Below are positions 21,318 to 32,186 of a stretch of DNA of 64,000 nucleotides, one piece after another. A model generated the notes under the pieces. It searched no databases. It was not told the origin of the DNA and was given only the letters and a program-made list of their open reading frames with translations. Source of the DNA: Helichrysum umbraculigerum (Eukaryota > Streptophyta > Magnoliopsida > Asterales > Asteraceae). How positions within the stretch are numbered: the first letter of the stretch is position 1; each line of letters starts with the position of its first letter. The position numbers were made by a program, and so were the translations under genes. The stretch covers positions 161,747,759 to 161,811,758 of the forward strand of contig CATIUR010000003.1 of the NCBI GenBank assembly GCA_949592205.1, given 5' to 3'.

Positions 21318-21987
21318 AATTATAATAATGTTAGATAGTATTTGATTGACTTTTCATGATTATATCACAAGTTCAAGTTTTAATGAGAAATCGGGTGTTC
21401 CCCTCCCATTTAACATTAAACAAATACTTATATATAATGTTTTAATTCCCCCCTAATATCAATTAATTTCCCCCTAATATCAATTAAGGAACTACTATGA
21501 TTAATTTTCATTTCCCACCCTTTAGCTTTCGATCATTTTTTGTTTTATACCCTTTAACTTTTAATCATTTTTCATTTCACCCCCTAATGTTTTAAACCTT
21601 TTTTATTTTCTATCCTCTAATTTTTGAATTTGTACCCCTTATCTCTTAGAATATTTTTACTTTTTACCCTTTAACTTTTAACTACTTTTCATTTTCTTCG
21701 TCCCAACTATTAACACACTTTCATTTTCTACCCTTTAGATTTTAACATTTTCTATTTTCACCCTTTATATTTTAACTTTAATTTTTTTTCCTTTTTTTTA
21801 ACTGATAGCTTATACATTTTTTTCTCTTTGCTTACAAAATAATTATAATAATGTTAGATAGTATTTGATTGACTTTTCATGATTATATCACAAGTTCAAG
21901 TTTTAATGAGAAATTGGGTGTTCCCCTCCCATTTAACATTAAACAAATACTTATATATAATGTTTTAATTCCCCCTAATATCAATTA
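21318..21987. repeat. Tandem unit A, right part (21318-21465) and complete unit B (21466-21987)
   Basis: Unit B repeats unit A (8449-8834 joined to 21318-21465) with few differences. At 21841-21845 it carries the single AATTA that was duplicated when the copia element inserted into unit A, so it is the empty site. No gene was found. Confidence 0.88.
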
Positions 21988-21990
21988 ATT

Positions 21991-22865
21991 TCTATCATTC
22001 TTACAAATCGAGTAGTATGGGTTAGGAACTAATTTTGTTGTTTTGAAAAAAGAAATTAACAATTTGCGTTATCTTATATTTGCAAGTTCATTGTTATTGT
22101 TGCAAAGTAAAAAAGAAAATATTATTTTAGTTTTTTGACGGACTACAATACAATCACATTTTAGCGGAAAAAAGAAAAAAGACATTTCAAAAGTTTAGAA
22201 ATGAATACAATGTTTAGAAAAAAAATCATTTCAGAAGTTAAAAGTAACCAAGATTATATGATCATTTTAGTTTTATAATAAATCTATGTATAAAATATGT
22301 ATTATATATATTATTTAATAAAGTAGGGTCTTACGATCTCGATTTTATTTTATGATCTTGATCTTGCAAAGATAAAAATGATCTTGAGTAACATTTTGAT
22401 CTTGGCTACTTTGGTTAAAACACTATGTATATCTATTGATCGTGTAATGAAAATCTCTTCGGTTTTGGGAGACGTATATAAAGTAAATTAAGTTAATAAA
22501 TGCAACCTATATATTTTTTCCCTTTTTTCCTTACATGAATGTAAATGTCGCAAAGTGCAATTATATTATGAATATACAAAATTATAATTATTAAAGAAAA
22601 TTAAAGTCTATATTATGAATACATGATTTTCACTCAGGGAGTCGGGTTGGAATCTAATTTGAACTATAAATTATAATGCCTCAAGACTTACGAATTATAC
22701 ACATTTTATAAGTATAATAATCAAAAGATGTGAACTGACATTTAGTTTATATAAAAAAGGGTAGAAATCAAATATAGCCATTTATTTAGAATTGAAAATT
22801 TCATATCAAAGTTTTAAAAAAAACATTTTTACATCCCGTCGCAACGCGAGGGCATGAAATTCTAG
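21991..22865 (+). mobile_element. Non-autonomous Helitron-like unit 1
   Basis: It begins TCTATCATTC and ends in CTAG. The end is preceded by a GC-rich hairpin (CCCGTCGC-AAC-GCGAGGG), about 11 bases from the terminus and followed by T. TC start, 3' hairpin, CTRR end and lack of terminal inverted repeats fit Helitron termini. No Rep/helicase coding is present. Confidence 0.65.
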
Positions 22866-22867
22866 TT

Positions 22868-23745
22868 TCTATCATTCTTACAAATCGAGTAGTATGGGTT
22901 AGGAACTAATTTTGTTATTTTGAAAAAATAAATTAACAATTTGCGTTATCTTATATTTGCAAGTTCATTGTTATTGTTGCAAAGTAAAAAAGAAATTATT
23001 ATTTTAGTTTTTTGACGGACTACAATACAATCGTATTTTAGCGAAAAAAAGAAAAAAGACATTTCAAAAGTTTAGAAATGAATACACTGTTTAGAAAAAA
23101 AAAATCATTTCAGAAGTTAAAAGTAACCAAGATTATATGATCATTTTAGTTTTATAATAAATCTATGTATAAACTATGTATTATATATATTATTTATTAA
23201 AGTAGGGTCTTACGATCTCGATTTTATTTTATGATCTTGATCTTGCAAAGATAAAAATGATCTTGAGTAACATATTGATTTTGGCAACTTTGGTTAAAAC
23301 ACTATGTATATCTATTGATCGTGTAATGAAAATCTCTTCGGTTTTGGGAGATGTACATAAAGTAAATTAAGTTAATAAATGCAACCTATATATTTTTTCC
23401 CTTTTTTCCTTACATGAATGTAAATGTCGCAAAGTGCAATTATATTATGAATATACAAAATTATAATTATTAAAAAAATTTAAAGTCTATATTATGAATA
23501 CATGATTTTCACTCGGGGAGTCGGGTCGGAATCTAATTTGAACTATAAATTATAATGCCTCAAGACTTACGAATTACACGCATTTTATAAGTATAATAAT
23601 CAAAAGATGTGAACTCACATTTAGTTTATATAAAAAAGGGTAGAAATCAAATATAGCCATTTATCTAAAATTGAAAATTTCATATCAAAGTTTTTAAAAA
23701 AAACATTTTTACATCCCATCGCAACGCGAGGGCATGAAATTCTAG
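22868..23745 (+). mobile_element. Non-autonomous Helitron-like unit 2 (tandem copy)
   Basis: A near-identical second copy of the preceding unit, starting TCTATCATTC two bases after the first copy's CTAG and ending with the same hairpin (CCCATCGC-AAC-GCGAGGG) and CTAG. Substitutions and small A-run indels separate the copies. Confidence 0.65.
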
Positions 23746-25306
23746 TTGTGATCATATGAACACTACTCAAAATTAATCAGTCTGGAATATTTCGGATCAA
23801 ACCAAAGCGGTTTCAACACAAACAAAGACTTTCGTCAATTTAGCCTCGTTACGTAACATGTACATTTTGCCACCTCTAATCATAATCTTTAACTTCAATT
23901 AACCCTCACTTGACTGCGTCATCTCCCCAAGCACAAAATACTAAATGACGAAATTTCGATGCAAAATAAGTTAACGAAATAAAAATGTGAACAAGGCTCA
24001 ATGATTCGGAGGAACTCACATAAAATGGATATACATTACTAAATATACTATCAGCCGACCGTTCGGATGTCGTTTTGGAGCCCCGACAATCGTTTTCTAC
24101 TATTCATTAGGGTCATTTTCGTCATTTTCTGCTGTACTCAACTTGCCGAACCTCCTATTCCTTCATCTACTTTGGGGCGTTTTGGTAAATTTAAGACAAT
24201 GCCACTTACCGACCCTGTGTTTTGTTTCTTCTGTTTTATGGTTTTGTATAAAGGATGAGGTGGTGAGTGAGATTGCGGTGACAACATACCGCTGGCCATT
24301 GTTACCTTCGTCGCCATTTCTTCCCGCCGGCCACCACTTCCACTACATTATACCGCATGTTGCTGGCATTATAAACAAGGCTCGAAACCAACATTTTTCT
24401 GCATCGCCGGATGGGGTGCCGGAGATTGTTAATAACAACGTTATTTAACGAAAAAGCATAAGCAAGAAACCAGCTTTTAAGAGAGACAAAGTGAAAGGTA
24501 TTAGATATGAAAACGCACAACAAAGCTTCCCAATCCGGTTAAATAACTGGAGGAATACACCTCCATTGATGATGGTGCAATTTTCCCATCGGTTTAACCG
24601 TCGTCGGAAATTTTTATAGTTGACCAACTTAATATCTAATGTCTCGGATATGAAAATGCAAAATAAATCTTCGAAATCCGGTTAACTCGACGAACGAGCA
24701 CACCGACATCGCCGCACCTACAATTTTCCGGCTGAGGCCGCCACCGTGATTTTATTTTTTCTAAAAAAGGATTTTTTTTTTTTTTAAAAGGATTTTTTTT
24801 GGTAAAGTTAAGAAACAAGTCTGGATACACAATGCAGTTAGACGAGGCCGATGTGGTTATAGATTACATATATTCATCTATAACATTAAATTGTATTGGC
24901 ATGTTTGTGAAAGGAAAGATATGTGGGTGAACAAAAGATGAGAGAGATAGATACAGAGTGAGGAGAAAGGGGAGTAAGTAAATGATGAGGAGGTGGGTAA
25001 AGGAAAACAAAAACAGGGACACAATTAGTGGTTCTCAAACAAGTGTTATGTGGTTTTTAAACAAGTGGGTATGTGTAATACACGTGTTTCTCTTTTATTT
25101 CTTTCATTTTTTCCTTTTTTTTATGACTAACTAACAAATATTTTTAACAATTTAATTATAATTTTTACATATTACTCCGTATAAAGTAAATGCTACATGT
25201 CTGCCACTATTTTAATTCATCCAAAAAATTGAGATCATTATATGTGAATATGGTTATTATTACTACTTGTAAGTTGCTATGGAGTACGAAGTATTTCTTT
25301 TGTTAT
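23746..25306. other. Intergenic, no supportable gene
   Basis: Short frames around 24067-24448 and on the opposite strand show no recognisable domain. Two related blocks, about 24500-24605 and 24645-24735, share phrases such as AATCCGGTTAA and GGTGCAATTTTCC. The rest is AT-rich. Confidence 0.5.
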
Positions 25307-25315
25307 TATAATTAT

Positions 25316-26117
25316 GGGGTAGGGTTCAAATGAGAATAGGAATTTGTGTGAGAATGAGGGAACCAATGATATCAAGCCATGTGTACAAAGAGAATGTTCC
25401 ACATGTACAAAACCCATTTACCCCCAACATCAATTATCTCACAAACGACAAATCGAAAAATTATGAAAATTGCACCATTAAATTCGTCGTTTTCTCCTCT
25501 TCGATTTGCCGTCCCTCAAGACATACTTTTGAAAAGTTTTTTTTTTCATTTTTTTGGTGGGTTTCACATTTACTAACACATGTGTTAAAGTGTTGCGTTT
25601 AGGGTTTAGGGTTTGGGGTTTAGGGTTTAGGGTTTAGGGTTTGAGATTTGGGGTTTCGAACTAAACCCTAAACGCTTTACGAAACGCTAAACCCTAAATC
25701 TTTCTAAACCCTAAACCTTGAACCCCTTCTAAACCCTAAACCCTTATAAACCCTAAACCATAAACCCTAAACCTAACCCTAAACCTAACCCTAAACCCTA
25801 ACCTTAAGCACAAATTAAATGTACAACTAATCACTAACACATGTGTTACTAATTTGTGAAACCCACCAAAAAATGAGAAAAAAAAAAGTTGTCAAAAGTA
25901 TGCCTTGAGGGACGGCAAATCGAAGAGGAGAAAACACTGAATTTTATGGTGCAATTTTCATGATTTTTCGACTTACCGTTTGTGAGATATTTAATTTTTA
26001 AAAATGTGGAGGAGAGAGAATAAAGTGTGGAGGAGAGAGAATAAAGTGACACATGGCAGAAATATGTTGGTTCCCTCATTCTCACTCAAAATTGGTGTAC
26101 TCATTTGAACCTTACTC
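25316..26117. mobile_element. Fold-back Mutator-type MITE with telomere-like core
   Basis: Terminal inverted repeats start GGGGTAGGGTTCAAATGAG on the left, with a matching right end in reverse complement (GAGTAAGGTTCAAATGAG). Both ends are flanked by the 9-bp direct repeat TATAATTAT (25307-25315 and 26118-26126), a Mutator-like target duplication. The inverted arms are long (about 270 bp each) and include a matched pair around CGATTTGCCGTCCCTCAAG / CTTGAGGGACGGCAAATCG. The centre is TTTAGGG-type repeat. Confidence 0.85.
25595..25803. repeat. Interstitial telomere-like repeats, inverted
   Basis: Degenerate GTTTAGG units on the left (to about 25655) turn into CCCTAAA units on the right, forming the loop of the surrounding fold-back element. 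Being inside an element with a target duplication, they are unlikely to be a fossil chromosome end. Confidence 0.85.
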
Positions 26118-26126
26118 TATAATTAT

Positions 26127-27726
26127 GACTACTATTATTGTTTGGAAGTGTTAGATTGATACTTTTATGTGTAAATTTTTTTGCATTGAAATAATAGAGT
26201 AAAATAATGCAAATACTTTATGTAGTGAGTTTTTGTTTTCGTCAATAGGAATTTTAAGAATCCATAAGAGTTGTTAGTGACCTTATTAGTTTTAGTGTTA
26301 CAACTTACAAGTTTTATTTTTCCATCAATATATGTATTTAAATTTAAATGCAAATGAAAGTTACTAACAAATTGGTTTTGTACAACCATTCTACATTTTT
26401 AAATAATTACTTACTTATTATAATAATGATAATGGTAATGATAAATAGTGGGTACCCTTTTAAATATAATTAATAATTAATAATATATGCTCCTCAATTA
26501 TAAAGTAGTGCCTTTAAAAAAAAATAGTAAAAAACGATATTAAAATAAAAAAAAGGTGAAATTTTTTTATACGGAGTAAATTTTTATTTCTTATTTATAG
26601 GAACTTTATAATAATATCTGTAACAATTGTAGTTGGCAAATATATTCATTCAATAGGTAACACTATAAAAATATCATTACATTGTTAGAGACAAATGTAT
26701 TATTTGTTCAACAAAACTATAAATAACTTTTGTGCCATTTTAAACATGAATGGTCATTATTGAAAGTTGAAACAACGTAAAAATTTATCAATTATTAATG
26801 TCTTTCGGCTAAATATGTTCAAAAGAAAACACAAAAAAAATTTTCTTATTGTGTCGTTGAGTGTTGAACATGTTTTTTCAGCATCCAGTGGGACTCGAAT
26901 TCCTGAACGTCCACTCCACGATTAATTAAATGTGCACTCATCACTTTTATATAATTACATAATATAGCATATTGATTTCAATATACGGAGTACTTTGTAC
27001 TGGTAAGCTTTCACCATCAAGATACCTGTATTATACCAATATAATCCCGCAGCGAAGCGCGGCAGCCACTACACTTGTTGTGAACAAAGGTCCATGCCAA
27101 TGCTAAAAACAAAACCTTCTTTATTACAACCTCCGCTGGTTTTATGAAAGCACCACTTTTGTCCAAACATTCACATAAAAATCACCAAATCCAACACTAG
27201 TTTAGTTTCTGCATTCTTATGGAAATTCAAGAAACTCACCCATCATGAGTAGACAACAACCTAGCTAAGACCATCACAGTTACCGTTAACGTGTCTTCCT
27301 CCCGCCAAGCAAACACAAATAATAACATTACCACAAAAAGTTCTCGAAATGGATTTTGTAGTGCATTTAATTTGGAGATTGTATGACGAAACCAAGCATT
27401 GCTTCTTCGCCACCTCGTCAGTCTAACAATAGACTCGAGGTTCAGGTAATTTACAAAACACACATCAACGTCAATACTCGAGTTCTAGGGAAATAATATT
27501 CAACTTATAATGAGTTCAGTGTTGGTTGTAGCATACAAAAACTTTATTTGGCAGCTTTATCGCATATTTGGATCATTTTACTATAAGGTCGGATTTAGTT
27601 TATTTACACATTCGACCCATTAAAAGATCATACATGTAATCGTTGTATAAAAGTTGATTGGAAAATAAGGTGGTGGAAAGTCTTGGCGCTTAACAATTAC
27701 ATTGCCATTTGAATTCTCTGTCACAC
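26127..27726. other. AT-rich intergenic spacer
   Basis: No gene supported. A Helitron-type 3' hairpin phrase (CCCGCAGCGAAGCGCGG) occurs at about 27048-27064, but the bases after it do not give a clean CTRR end, so it is at best a decayed terminus. Confidence 0.5.
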
Positions 27727-28219
27727 AAGGGGGGAAGCGTTAGTACGCATCAGGAAGCATATTACAATTATCAATCAAAACGTCAACAAAAAATTATTTT
27801 TATCGGTAAATAGTAATCAAAATCGATGCTATAAAGAATATTTTAACGAATGAATTTCATTTTTAAGTCATAACATTAATTGATGAATATTTATTTAATT
27901 AATTGTTAAGATGCAGTGTGATGCATATTAACTAAGATGCATCGCGATGCATCATAAAACTTCACATTATTTGAAAAATATTTTTATTGTTAAGATGCAT
28001 CACAATGCAGATTAACTAATATGCACCGCGATGCATCTTAACGGATTTAGATCAAATATTCATAAATCGATACTATAACTTGAAGAAAAAATTTATCAAG
28101 GAAGCTTAACATTTATAACATCGATTCTGATTAACATTTACTAAATTTCAGTTTGCTTTTTTCGATATTAGTATAGGTGAAGGTAATATGCTTCCTGATG
28201 CGTACTAACGCTTCCCCCT
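27727..28219. mobile_element. Inverted-repeat MITE with palindromic GATGCATC core
   Basis: The left end AAGGGGGGAAGCGTTAGTAC and the right end in reverse complement (AAGGGGGAAGCGTTAGTAC) agree over about 36 bp with a one-base difference in the G run. Inside, at about 27910-28035, GATGCATC/GATGCATCGCGATGCATC palindromes occur in two blocks. No coding capacity and no clear target duplication. Confidence 0.75.
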
Positions 28220-28253
28220 TCCCTCAAAAAATGGACTTCCCTCTGGATCATGC

Positions 28254-28255
<2 letters not shown>

Positions 28256-28307
<52 letters not shown>
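28256..28307. repeat. (TA)n microsatellite
   Basis: About 50 bp of uninterrupted TA dinucleotides. Confidence 0.95.
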
Positions 28308-28309
<2 letters not shown>

Positions 28310-28455
28310 AGGAATCTAGTTTCCCCATATGTAGTATATACTGTAATACTGTATATAAGAAATTTATGATTGTCATATAATCTTCCAAAAAGAGCAAGAG
28401 AAGAGATAGTTTAACATCCTAGTTAACATTGGTATGTTGGTTTTTGGGTTGTGAA

Positions 28456-30486
28456 ATTAATTTGAAGGTAGAAGAGCTACATAAAGAATTAAAGAAAGAG
28501 AAGGAATTGAAGTATGTACAAACTGAGGTTGGAAAGAACACAAGATTACCTAAAATACCGTCTACAAGTAGCACAAGACAATGGGTTTTTGGACCTTATT
28601 CTTAACAAAAAGGATAACTATCAAGAGTCATCATCATCTCCTAGTGCACCATCTGCCATCATTCAAGCTTCTACAAATCCTCAAATCTCACCAAGTGTTG
28701 AGCAAAGTACCAGTCTTTCAGCCATCATCAAGCAAGCCAAGCTAAACGGATGGTACATTGACCCACAAGAGGTAGAAAGAAACAGAGTAATGAGGGAAGG
28801 TGGCAATTTTGACCCATTTGTTTATGAATGGGTCAAAAGATGCAGCTAAAATGGGAATGGTTCACATGGTTGAAGATGGGTTCAAAGTCTATTTTAAACA
28901 GATACAACTTCCAAGAATATTTTATTCAAAGATCTACCTTATTATTACAATCTTATTGCTTTTCATCTCTAAACATTTTCGTTTTTTAGTCTAGAATTGA
29001 TCCCTAAACTATTTCAGAAAAGGGTTTGGTGCTCAATCTAGACGGAGAAAAGTTTTAGGATCTAAACGTGAGAATGGGAAAATTGTTTTGGGTTTGGGTG
29101 GTATAAACCAAAAAAATAATTATCGCATTGAACAGTATATTAATAATGGACAAAACGTGTTCACTGGGCCAACCTAACCTGACCCTATCAGTTTTGCAAA
29201 AACTGGCTCGATTGATCCCCAAATCCGTTCTGACATGTTACCCAACCAGGCAACCACCCATCTTTCCATCTCTAGAATATGCATTAGATTTCATCCATTT
29301 GGTATCAAATTTGAATTGAAATCGCACAATGATCTTATGAGAGATTTTTTCTTGTAATGTATGGTATAGAGATTGAACAACACAATAAAGTAGCTCAAGG
29401 AAGCACGACAGAGATATATAAAGCAACATGGAGAGGCCTAGATGTTGCAGTAAAATGCATATTCCCTGATTTCTTTAAATTTAACGATAGTGGAGTCAAC
29501 TTCTTTGCTCAAGAGGTTGAAACGTTATCTAGACAACGTCATACCTACGTGCTGCAGCTAATGGGTGCGTGTCTTGACCCACCAAACCACGGTTGGGTTG
29601 TTACTGAATACGTAAACGTGACTTTAAAGGACTGGCTACATGGATCAGGTAAGAGGAGGAAAGAACGGGTCACTTCTCTCCCTCCTTTTGAGGATAGATT
29701 AGCCAAAGCACTAGAGATTGCTTAAGGGATGCAGTATTTACACGAGCATAAGCCTATGATCCTACACAGGGACTTAAAACCTAGTAACATATTTTTGGAT
29801 GATGCATTTCATGTGAGAGTTGCTGATTTTGGGCATGCCCGGTTCTTAATAGATGAGGAAAAAGCATTTACAGGTGAAACAGATATATCTGATTACTTTA
29901 AATATATCATATACTAAAGGTGGCACGAGGGGCGAGACAGGTGACGGGTCAAATTGGACTCAGGCTGCAACAAATGATTTTTACTGTGGGTCAAATCGAC
30001 AGAGTTGACCCACAATCACTATTTGAAAACAAAAAGTTTTTTAAAAAATGGATATGTTTTCAGGCACATATGTATATATGGCCCCGGAGGTGATTCGAAG
30101 TGAGCCATACAATGAGAAATGTGATATTTACAGTTACGGCATCATACTTAACGAGCTTGTAACAGGTCAACATCCGTACACTGAAACAGACTATGGTCCC
30201 TCCAAGTTACTAAACTAAAAATTCCAACAAGTTAACTTCTTTCCTTTCCATTTAGGTCTGCCAATAGATATTTGGCGTACGTTTGTGTTTGATAATGAAT
30301 AGATTGCATTACAAGTAGGAGAAGGCAAAATAAGGCCAGCACTACCGGAGCATGAAGAGGATATTGAAGATTTGATTGAACTGATTCAACTCTCATGGGA
30401 TGAAGACCCTGAATACAGACCATCTTTTGCAACTATTACTCGTGGTTTGAAAATGATTTGCAATAAATTAAAATGTACTCCATAGG
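28456..30486 (+). pseudogene. TKL/Raf-like serine/threonine kinase pseudogene
   Basis: Exon-like pieces of one kinase: a coiled-coil N-terminus (VEELHKELKKEKEL, 28456-28511), a linker piece (IIKQAKLNGWYIDPQE, to about 28849), the N-lobe (YKATWRGLDVAVKC, 29357-29723), the catalytic loop and activation start (HRDLKPSN, DFGHAR, to about 29890), MAPEVIRSEPYNEKC (30064-30216), and the C-lobe (LSWDEDPEYRPSFATI, 30302-30486). Lesions: a one-base frame change near 28511, an in-frame TAA where glutamine is expected (about 29723), and loss of GT at two expected donor sites (about 29882 and 30216). Key kinase residues (AVK lysine, HRD, DFG, APE) remain. Introns are retained, so it arose from genomic DNA and is not a processed copy. 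Confidence 0.85.
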
Positions 30487-31235
30487 ATTTCACTTTAAAC
30501 GGAACCCGGAAGAATTTCAAATTGTTGACCAAAGAGAAACAAAATCTGTGGTTTCTTAGTGAATTTTTTTTTTGCTCTTGAAATTTTCACACTTGTAGTT
30601 TCATTTAGTTTTAGTAACATGTTAGCATAAACACAATGTTAGATTTGGTGACAATCATGCGGGTGTGTGCATTTCAAGCAGAAAAGAAAAACATTCTTTA
30701 AAGCATGATGCTCTCCAGAACTATGATCAACTTTCACAGCAGAACTACAATATTAGGCATCCACATTTTAATACCAAGTACATATGATTGCAATGAACCT
30801 GTGTTGACCAATTATTACCCAATTCTCCATCATATCTGTCATAATGGTCAAAACGAAAACTTCCACTTTGACCCAGAAAAGTCAACATTAATGAGAATTC
30901 TTTTATCTATAATCACTAAGATGAATGAAAGTACCAACAGTATTTTCCTACACATACAAACTCTCAACTAAGATGATTAATCCACGACCAACTCCAAATA
31001 CAAATCTTTCTATAAGAAAACAAGACCCATAAACACCAAAACGTGTTGCAAACTTGCAGTGCAACCAATTTACTTATGAAAGCTAAGAAACCACTTTTCT
31101 CACAAACAATATAACAATAACACCATGACAAATACAGACTTTATGACACCTGACACAAAAACAGCTTTTATATTGTTATCTAATGACATGTTGACCATAA
31201 AAGACAATCAACTTTCATATTTTAAATAATACGGC
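30487..31235. other. Spacer between kinase remnant and PMI1-like exon copy
   Basis: No gene supported. Probably the 3' flank of the kinase remnant. Confidence 0.5.
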
Positions 31236-31325
31236 TAACCTCTCAAGCACCTCCATTTCAGATTCAGATTCCCAAGCTGCTTGTTGTAACATCTTTCCTG
31301 TAATTCCTTCCATGAATACCATTCA
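31236..31325 (-). pseudogene. Isolated exon fragment of a PMI1-related gene
   Basis: On the minus strand this short block encodes GITGKMLQQAAWESESE and EVLERLAVLFK, then a stop. It is about 90% identical to 35037-35121, which is the matching part of the longer PMI1-related remnant. There is no other coding sequence around it, so it is a duplicated or scattered exon piece. Confidence 0.7.
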
Positions 31326-32186
31326 GATAGTTGATAGAGAAACATCATTCGCTAAACGAAACATATACGATATTCAATAAATAGTGAATGAAATTGTTTT
31401 ATTAATTAACTGAAATGGACTGAATGTAATATGCCCGCGATATACTGAACGTACAGAATAGATTTTTATGGATTTACTTGAGTGAAGTCGAGAGTGGGTT
31501 ACACGGTTTTATCGGGTACAATAAGCATGTCGACTGGATTATTATTATTTAGAAACCTAGTTTGGGAAGCAAGGTTTCTTAAACTATCTACATTGAAACC
31601 CGGTTTAGCAAACTTGACTTCTTATAATAGTCACATCTCACTGAAATCCTCTCATACTAGAATAGAAACCTGGTTTAGCCAACAAGGTTTCAATATTTAC
31701 AAAGTTAGAAACCCGGTTTCACCATTATTGAATCTTTTTTTGAAAACCCACTTGTTCACATAATGTTATTGAGAAACAACATATTTTGAAAAAAATTCTT
31801 CAGAACAGGTGTAAAGTATCTTGATATTTATGTAAATGACTCTTTGTTGGTTAAAGATTAATAGTTTGTTGTGGCCTAATGAGATTGTTAAATTGAGTTT
31901 TTTGCATGGATGGTCTTCGTGGTTTACACACAGTAACACAGATTGTCCCTGTACTTCACTTTTTGCGTTGGCAGTTCAAAAATTCAAAAATTATTGTGCG
32001 CTTGGACCTCTTCCAACTGAAATGACTAACATAAATGAAGAATCTTTCTTGATGTGAGTTAGAACTTGAATTGTTAAGAATCATGATGTGTATATGGTTT
32101 AAAATGTCTATTATTTTTTGTGTTTATGAAAAAGTATGAACATATCATTCGTTTACTTGCTTGTGATATAATATGCTGTTTTGCAG
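31326..32186. other. Spacer with repeated AAACCCGGTTT palindromes
   Basis: GAAACCYGGTTT and close variants recur four times at about 31552-31725. Short frames here have no recognisable domain. Confidence 0.5.

Noticed and set aside
24067..24448. Overlapping frames at 24.1-24.4 kb as a secreted protein gene
   Set aside because: Neither frame shows a family pattern. Overlapping frames of similar length suggest chance.
25595..25803. Fossil telomere or chromosome-fusion point
   Set aside because: The TTTAGGG units are the loop of a fold-back element with 9-bp target duplication, so transposition explains them.
27048..27064. Helitron 3' terminus
   Set aside because: The hairpin matches, but the following bases give ACTTG rather than a CTRR end and no 5' end was found.
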